A stretch of 64,000 nucleotides of DNA. Source: Pararge aegeria. Lineage: Eukaryota > Arthropoda > Insecta > Lepidoptera > Nymphalidae. Positions 12,401 to 21,400 of the stretch are shown one piece after another. The position numbers and the translations under genes were made by a program. Below the pieces are notes generated by a model, which saw only the letters and a program-made list of their open reading frames with translations, was not told the origin of the DNA and made no database searches. Where the stretch lies: assembly GCF_905163445.1 (NCBI RefSeq), contig NC_053191.1:9238001-9302000 (forward strand). The letters run 5' to 3'. Numbering within the stretch: position 1 is the stretch's first letter; every line of letters starts with the position of its first letter.

Positions 12401-15400
12401 AATTTAGTTTGATTATTAAGTTACATAAATAAAAATTTCTTAAAATCTCATGTTCTTACCTGTAATTCGGGGAAGCTTTGCCTCACGATGAGGGTCCATA
12501 GGTTGTACAGTACGCAAATGGTGATCAGCCACAGCCAATAGAAGTAAAAATTTTCATCTGGGTTGACAACGGTCCGTGGCACTCTTACTTTCCGCCGCCT
12601 CTTACGGTTGCTTGCTCTTTGCTCCCCAGTTGCTCCTTCTGAACCGGTATCTTCTACCTAAGAAAAATATTATGATATCTTAAATTTTGATTGTTATTTT
12701 AAATATGTGTTGCTGAGATCAAGAAATAAAGAACTGGGAATCCTAGCTAGATTTTGTCCAAGTAAAGGAAACAGGAAAACTTCTTTAATGATTTGACCAA
12801 CATGATAAACATTATGCTAATTATTATCCTTTATTTTTTGATGGACGTAATTACAGTACGAGGCGAAGAAAATAAAGCCATATCTATAACGTATTTTTAA
12901 AGTAATTATTTAAAGACGTTAGATGTTATTAGTTTACTATAACTACCAAATAGCAATGATTGCCTTGGTTTTAGAATAGTATATTGGCTCTCACAGTTTC
13001 CTGAGTTTCTGGAATTTGTCGCGTCGAAAACCGCTTTAGGAAGGAATCTTCTCTCTTCAATGGTGGTTTCTTTTGGATCGCTGAACTCAGCTGCACCGTT
13101 GTCCTTAGCTTCATCCATCTTTGGTTCGACTTTGTTCTGAAGAAGTTACCGCAACAAAATTAATCAAAACGTAACTCACGTTAAAGAAAATGTAAACTTT
13201 TTTAATGTTATCTTAACTTGAGTACCTTATAAATAAATTTAAGGACTTTACTCATTGTTTGGAAAAGGGTTCGTAGGAAAAGTTACAATATAAATTAAGT
13301 ATTAACTTTTTGAAGAAGCGAAATAAAACTCTTTATTCATCAATGTCTGCATAGACAGTGAAATCTGTGAAAGTAATAGATGAATAAAGTTTGTTATTCA
13401 GGAATTTCATATCCGTTTGGTTGATATATTGCATGCACAAAACTCAATCCTCTTTTGGGATATTTCTTTGTTTGGTGAAATATTCAAGAAATCCAAATAT
13501 ATAATAGCCAAACTGCTACTGCCTACAAATGGAAGGTTTCTTAAAATTGTAAATTTCATTTCTAAATGTGAAAAGTTAGGATCAGGTTTTGGGCGTGCTT
13601 CACCAAACAGTTGAAGTAGTTCGAAATGAACTACTTTTATTTGCGGTTGCGTTAATGGCTTTTATAAATTACGTGATGTTTTTTGTTAATTTTACGTGCA
13701 CAAATAATAAACAAATAATCTACCTTTATTAACATGCGGCATTGCAATATTAAAACAAAATCTCAGTCCACGCACAAAAGTATTAGTCTGTACAGTGAAA
13801 TAATTGAGCTCCTATGAAACGAGAGATCTAAAACTAAAAACTAAATTTAATCTAACATCTGGATTTCTAGGACTTATAAATCTATGAAATATATATTAAA
13901 CGATCAGGATGCATGAAATTATAACAGACATTAAATTAGACTGAGGTAATTTCCCAAGAGAGAGCGTGAGTAGAGAAAGTAGAATTATTCATAGTAAAAC
14001 TAGTATAGACACAATAAGAACACAATAACCAGTCATAAAGTACCATTCTTGAAATCCTAAACACAGAGAAATAGCACATTAGTTGGAAATTATAAACAAA
14101 CACTCAATAAATACAGTATAACAATTGACAACGATGGGGCGTTACCGTTGTCTTCGATCTCATCGAACCTCTTAATTTTCCTGAGTGCCTGGTAGTATGC
14201 CATAACAGCTTGGACGTGTCTCCATTTATGGCCTCGTTTGTCTGTGTCAGATGCTGGTCTCTCTGTGTCCTGCATGGACTTGTGAGAGCTTGACGAGCTC
14301 GATGCAATGATCGGTCGCCTATAAAGGGATGTTTGTGTTACACGTGGTCAGTTGTGTGGTGTCGTGAGCAGTGGTTGCTTTGTTGTTATGAGCTTCACAC
14401 CACCGTATGTCGAGGAAATTTATAATAAAATTTACTATTAATAATCGTTATCTTTAAAGCAAACCTTGATTTAGCGTTCAGTTTTGGACTGATAGAATAA
14501 TTCGGATCGGAATATCTTAGTTCAATGCGAATAAATAACGCGAAATTCCACTCGACAAAATGGATGCGAAGCTCAACCTTTTAACTTAGTATTGATGTAA
14601 GACGCCACGAAAATAAAAATAAACATGCATGATATACAAAATGTCAGCCTGGACAATACAGACCGACGATGGCGGACCGTCAATTACTTATGAATTGAAA
14701 GACCGACTGCTGGCACGCGGTCGGTATGTATTGACTATTACGAGTACTAATAACCCTTTAATACTATAATATTGTGTCTATCGTGATACGCTGTAGCATA
14801 GTGGTATACACATGAGCTGTGCAGGTCGTGTACTAATCAAAATAAATAACTATGCATAATGCACATTGACTCTTGTGAGCACCAATTACGTAACTTGTTA
14901 ACCGAGAAAAATTGGTACAGTTTTCAAATTGAAATAGCGAAATTGATTATTATACTGATACTTTGAAGTTTGGAGATTGTATGCTACTTGAGAGCTATAC
15001 CAATTAATTTTAATCGCATACGTAATCGACGTTTACGTGCTTCTCTATCGATAAGCATTTTTTAAAGCAATTGATGCCTTTTCTTTGGGCACTTACATAT
15101 CTTCAGGGGCCTCATTAGTAGAGAATGGTGACAACTTGTTCAACAACCTATATCGAGAAAACGTTCTGTTTAATTTGTGCTTTATATACAGATGCTAATT
15201 GTATAATGCCTAATGATGATGTTTAATGGATGTTTTCGATATGGTATTTTAAAGAGGGTTTTTTTACAATGGACTTCTTAAAGATGTGTATATTTTATAT
15301 AGTATAACTTGATTAAAGACAAATATCTATCTATTAATATTTATTTTATCATATTACTCAATAACAATTATTACTATATTATTGAGTAATAAATAATGAA

Positions 15401-18400
15401 ATCTAGTCTATAATGTCTTTCTTCTTTCTGAATTTTGGATGTTATGTATATAGTTTTTCGATAGAAAAGTTGTCATTGCAAATCTTATGCAGGTTTAATT
15501 CTAGTTCCAACTGGTCCACTCCATAGTTAAGCCCCTATTATGTAGGATATGAATAGATTGTGTGAATAATGAAAGTAAAAATGTCACGGTTAGGGCGTGC
15601 GACGATGCTGAGGGCTAGTGACAGCGCAAATCAATCGATTGATATGGCCCTACGTTCATATAATTCGGTATACCGTCCGGATACGCACTGCAGATTCGAC
15701 CTTTTCCTTCGCTTTTGCTGTATATTTCGACGAGTACTATCGCTCCAGGTATAAATAGCACCCGACAAGAATAGTTTTCTAAGAGCTGCAGTTATTAAGA
15801 TGTCTCTCTCTTTAGGATAAAAGAGGTCTGTGTCTTATTGCACAGCAATAAATTCTGTTATTCAGCTGTTTGGCCGAAAGCGATTTGCAATGCTGACATA
15901 GCGGGGGGGGACGTCGACTCAGCGAAAATCCCTGATAAATAGGAGACTGCTAATGACAGGCGTAGGGAGAGGGTACATAATTGTGATGAAAGACTTTAAA
16001 ATAATGCATATTCTAAATGAAATGTGCTTTTTATTCAAATAGGTTTTCATCTATCTACCATTAGTATAAAAACACGATATAGACATAGATAGCTTTATCT
16101 ATATTTTATCTATATTCTATACATCACACGTATATAGAATTCAATTGCCTCGCAAACACTTTACAATGGCTCTATCGTTAATTTTTGTTTTGTTAGCATC
16201 AATACTGGTATTAAGGGAAAAGGATTAAGAAAACCCCGAAAAAGCCGAAATTGATTATTTATTAGATAGACGAAATTCACTAGATAGATGATTACGAAAA
16301 GATACATTGAAATAAATTTTAGGCATCTATAAGTAGTATGAATTACAAACTGAATTAAAAAGTTTACTTTACTTATTTTATTTGCACAGTTTTGAGGGCA
16401 ATTAAATAAGTTTGAATTATAATTTAAATGATTTCAGTCTTAGGATTGTTATTAATGTGTTTATATTTGATTTCATGTGTATTTAAAAAAAAAGGTATAT
16501 TTTGGGTTTAATATTGTGCTTAATATATTTAATCTTTTAAATGGGTTATTTTTAAATCGATACGTATCCAGAACTATATTAAAAATCATGTTATATTTGA
16601 ATTAATTTATCATCACGGGTTCTAACGATGATTAATCACGAGGCTTCATCGCAAATATCCCTTGGGTCAATGTCAACGGTTGCCCTTAATACTAGAATAA
16701 ACTTAATCGATAGACCGTATCGGCTACTTCTATAAGTGTGTCAAAGCGAAAATTACGAGTTTCACATCCCACTTAAATTATTTTGATCTGTATCAAAAAT
16801 ACATCTTCAGCACTATCAGACATACTGCATTATCAGAATATAAAACGGGATGGAAACCCGTAAAAACCTAACCGAAAGTCTACCAACAAAAATTCATTTC
16901 GTCAACAGCCTGTAACAGTCCACTAGTGGACCAAGGGCCTCTCCCAAGGGTTTACCCATAATCACGCTGGGTAGGTGATAGCAGTAGACGGAAGTATTGC
17001 ACAGCGGACGCTGATGCCCGTTCTCCGTTATATTCCCTTAGTCGGAAGACCGGGGGTGTTAAGTGTTGACAAGCGTATTCTGATCCGCCGTCACCACACG
17101 GCAAACAAAAAAGATTGCTTTAATACTTTTCGTAAAGTGTCGTTTTAACACTAACTTTAGCAGAGTTGAAGTACGCATGCAGTAGATTATTGTAAGTGTA
17201 TTGCGAAATAAGTACCTTTATTGAAATAAGTGGTCAAAAGTAATTATTGTGACATTAAAATAACTATTAGAGTTTCTCCCTCGACCTTAATTACCAATTT
17301 AACACGCATCTACGGTAAATAACTATCAAATTCACACACACATTCCTGATCCAATTTTGCTAAAAGCTTATTTGATTTTATTGTTCAAAGTCAGCACAGT
17401 CCGAAAATATTGTCTGCCTTGCTTTATATTAGTATTGAACAAAGATATCGCCACTGTTCGTAAATCATATTTATCAAAAAAAACAATGTTATTATATCAG
17501 AGTAGTTTTTATACATTTACACTATATTCCTAGGTTTTTCGGGAACAGAAAATAATATTTTACTTAGGTACTACAGCCAACTAAAGTTTAGCTAATTATG
17601 TATACGAATTTGGGGTAAAATATGATGTAGAACATGAAACGTTGGGGATTGGCAAATTATACAGATTTGCAAATTATAATCTACATGAAATTCTACTGAA
17701 ACAAAACGCCGAGTTTTAACGATAGATAAGTTAAAACTCGATAAATCTTCTATCTCGTAATAACTTAATGCATCAATTTAGAAATGATACTTAAACTCCA
17801 TTAATCGTTCTGGCAAGGAACACAATGAAGTTCTTAAATCAGGCAGACATTGAATATTGGCAAAGCGACATTTATATATAATTTATGTACATATTAACAA
17901 GCGCTTGCACCGCATGATGGAGGAGATATTTAATTCCATCCTTCAAGAAGATTATGTCAGAAAGTGTGAAAAACAACATTCCATATTATTGTTATAACAT
18001 TGATAATATGGGAAAAAACAATGTTCGTGACATTGGGTTTTGATTGGTTACAGAGAAACAACAGATAACTAATCTAACCTATAAATACCTGTTCCCTGAC
18101 TAAGTGAGAGAGAGAGAGAGAGAGAGAGAGAAAGTGAATGTTATGTACACTCGAAATGCTTTAAAAATTAACAGCGTTAGCTATGCAAGTTTATTCTTCT
18201 ACCTACTAGTTTACAAACTAGCAACTCAATTAAGGCTGTTAGTCAGATCAGTGAGCCGGAAGACTTTCCTTTGAATATAAAAGTTTTTTTTTTGTCATAT
18301 TTCGTGGTCTAACTATGCTATCAACATCAGCTTCCTACTAATGCTTCTGGGCACAGGCCTCCCTCTTCTGGGAGTGAGCGTTTGAAAGCACAGACCTACC

Positions 18401-21400
18401 ACCCAGACCACTCTTACAATACCTTTTCCTGTAATGCGCGGGTTGGCGGGCTTTAAAGATTATTACCACAATATTTCAGTGATTGGAGACGGGACCGTTG
18501 GTTTGCCGTACACTTGGCACCAGAGGTAGATAACACCAAGTTCCTAACTCCGAGCTGGTACTTGGCCAAAAATACAATAGGTAACAAATTTTTGACACAG
18601 CAGTTGAACCGAGGACCTTATTCTCCGTAGCCAATCATCATCATCATCATCATCATTATATCAACCCATTACCGGCCCACTACAGGGTACGGGTCTCCTC
18701 CCACAATAAGATGGGTTTAAGGTCGTAGTCTTATTCGTATACGTATACTTGAGTAAGCGTTACTTACCAGTACATTCACAAATTTTGCGCTGTAATAACT
18801 GATCAATTCATTACATTATAACTGAAATATAAAATCTAATTGCAAGTGCTCGCAGGAATGAGCCAAATATCAATTTGGGCTTTTGTAATAAAGCAATAAA
18901 CTTATTGCAAGTTAAACATCGTTTATAGAGGCCTACAATTTAAGGTACCGCTCCCATTAATTAAATGAGCACCTCCATTATCCTTTTGATGTCTTCCAAA
19001 ATTCATTTGCATAGTGGTTGCTTTAACTTAGACAAATCACGGTGTTTTTGTAGTTGCGTATTAAATTTTACCGTTACTCTGATTAAAATCTTTATACATC
19101 CACTCTGCTCATAAATTTAAAAGTTTCTAATGAAATAAACTTTTCTGTAATAAAAGCTCTCTTAAATCTTTAAAGTACTGTCTAAGATGTGTAAAGATTA
19201 GTGGCCCAAAATTTTCTCCTTACATTTTAGTAGATATTTGACGATTATTTGTTTATGTTATTGATGACGCAAGATGAAGATGAAAGCGCCCGAGAGTGGA
19301 CAGTTCTGTTAGTTGTCCAATCTTGTACACATGTAACAATGAATATAAAATCAATATATAAACTTAAATCACGCGTACCCTTCTGTGATAATTTAAGAGA
19401 AATAGGAACGCTTACTTTTGCTGCACGATATATTTATATTAATACAGTATTTGTAAGACAAGATATTAATGGAGATACGAGAAAGTGGCTAAATGAGTGT
19501 CATCTGCATATCGTCTGCGAAAGGTTCAAAAGTCATTTGTGGGATTGTGTACATGCTTTTATGATATGTTTCCTAATTTTTGACCTACAAATGCATAATT
19601 TAAATAATATGTTAAAAAACGTTGATTACAGCTGAGTTACTATACAATTGATGAATTTCTCAATGACACGGCTTGGAAGCATCCGGCTCCACTTTCATTT
19701 CATAAAAGACAGAAGAATGAATGTAAAAATATAAATTGTTGACGTTTGAGAAGAGCAAATGCTGATTTTCTTGCCAGCTTCTTCTCGGTAGAATCTGCCT
19801 TCCGAGTCCCTACAAATAGACAGACTTTAGAATTTTGAAAGTTTAAAATATTGAATTTTTAAATTCACATATTAATCACTTCTAGTGAAACTATATTATA
19901 AATATGTAGATTTGGAGATAATTACTCCCTGACATCTTATTTACAAAGCATAGTTTTTCTGGCTTCTATACAATTAAATAATTTGTATATGTATGACGCC
20001 ATTCTCTCGTAGAGCGAAAGTGTTATGTAAGGGGTTATTTATTAACTAGAAATATATGTTTCAATATTTAGCGACTAAACTAATAGATAAGCACCTCCTC
20101 TTATGTTTGTTATTACATCCAAGTGGTTTATTTTTTCTTATCCCTTTTACATACTAAGATAATGTACGAGCATATACATGTTTTATACCTATTAATCAAT
20201 GCTAGAGAAAGCATTTCTCTGTTTTACGGTTTTCAATTTCGTATTCAGCATTGAAAACCTAAAAAAACGTAAAGAGCATTCAAAGCCAGAATGGATCCGA
20301 AGAATGCGTTTTTATCCCACGCGAGTCGCGAATATTGCTTTGACTTTGCATTGTTAACTTTAATTGCAATTTAAATGCAGTTCTCAGTTGACATAATTTT
20401 TGTTTGATTTGATTGATTTGTTTTTGTACTTTGAGCTCAACGTAGGCAAATTAATGAAAATACACACCTGGAAATTAATTAATAATTTAATAATGAACTA
20501 GCCGTTTCTCGCGACTTTGTCCACGTTGAAATATTAATTTGCCCTGAAATGAGAAGAAAACCCGAGACCGCCTACCTCCAGCAGAACCATTCCATGATTT
20601 ATTAGCTATCAGGTCACAATAAGACAGAAATATATACTCTCAAGTTTATATTATTATCTACATCTAATTTATAAAAGCAAATATATGAAAAATACTGTTG
20701 AAAACACCCAAATAAAGGATCTTAGTAGTGTGCACCTAAGTGTGACATAAGCGAATTCCCGCGACTTCGTCAGCGTAGACTTCCTGATTTCCCGTGAACT
20801 ACGGTCTTGTTGCAGCCTATGCCCTTCTCCAGAAAGATAGCTACCGAAAAATTTCTTTAAGATAGCTCAATAGTGTATACGGTAGCTACAAACAGTAAGG
20901 CACAATTTGGAATTTATAGTTATATTATTATATTGCGGGTTATTGCTCCCGTCCTAATTTTACCATTTGAAGAGGGTCAAAATCAAGTCCATAGGAGTCA
21001 ATTACAAACATACAAATGGTTCCAAAAGGTAAAAGTAAAAGTTATCTTATTGGGAGAGAATTCAAGGCATAAACTATGAAGAGTCTTGAAACTAATAACG
21101 ACAATATATTGTTGTTATAAAAAATCAGTTGTCGTAGTAACCACTGTACGACCTACACTGACATATATTTTCAAGTGCGGACATTCTTATATTATAAAAG
21201 CGAAAGTGAAGGATAACATTTTTTATCGCAGCAAAACAAATGGTTTTCACGAATGTGTGATTTGTAAACAACCGTCATAAACGCGGGCAAAGAACGCGGG
21301 CAATAGCCAGTTCCCTATAAAATGGTCTGGGACCATTTGTTTGGTCCTCCAGTCAACGACACGATGTTGTAGAAAGTACCTTATTTTGATTAAGTTAGCG

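Noticed and set aside
14104..14307. Second frame across Cngl exon 3 (MHRARQALTSPCR)
   Set aside because: It is out of phase with both exon 2 and exon 4; the overlapping frame with the amphipathic helix fits both.
15569..15754. 61-codon plus-strand frame in a CG-rich patch
   Set aside because: No homology recognised, no splice context, and it lies in an intron; composition alone is not enough.
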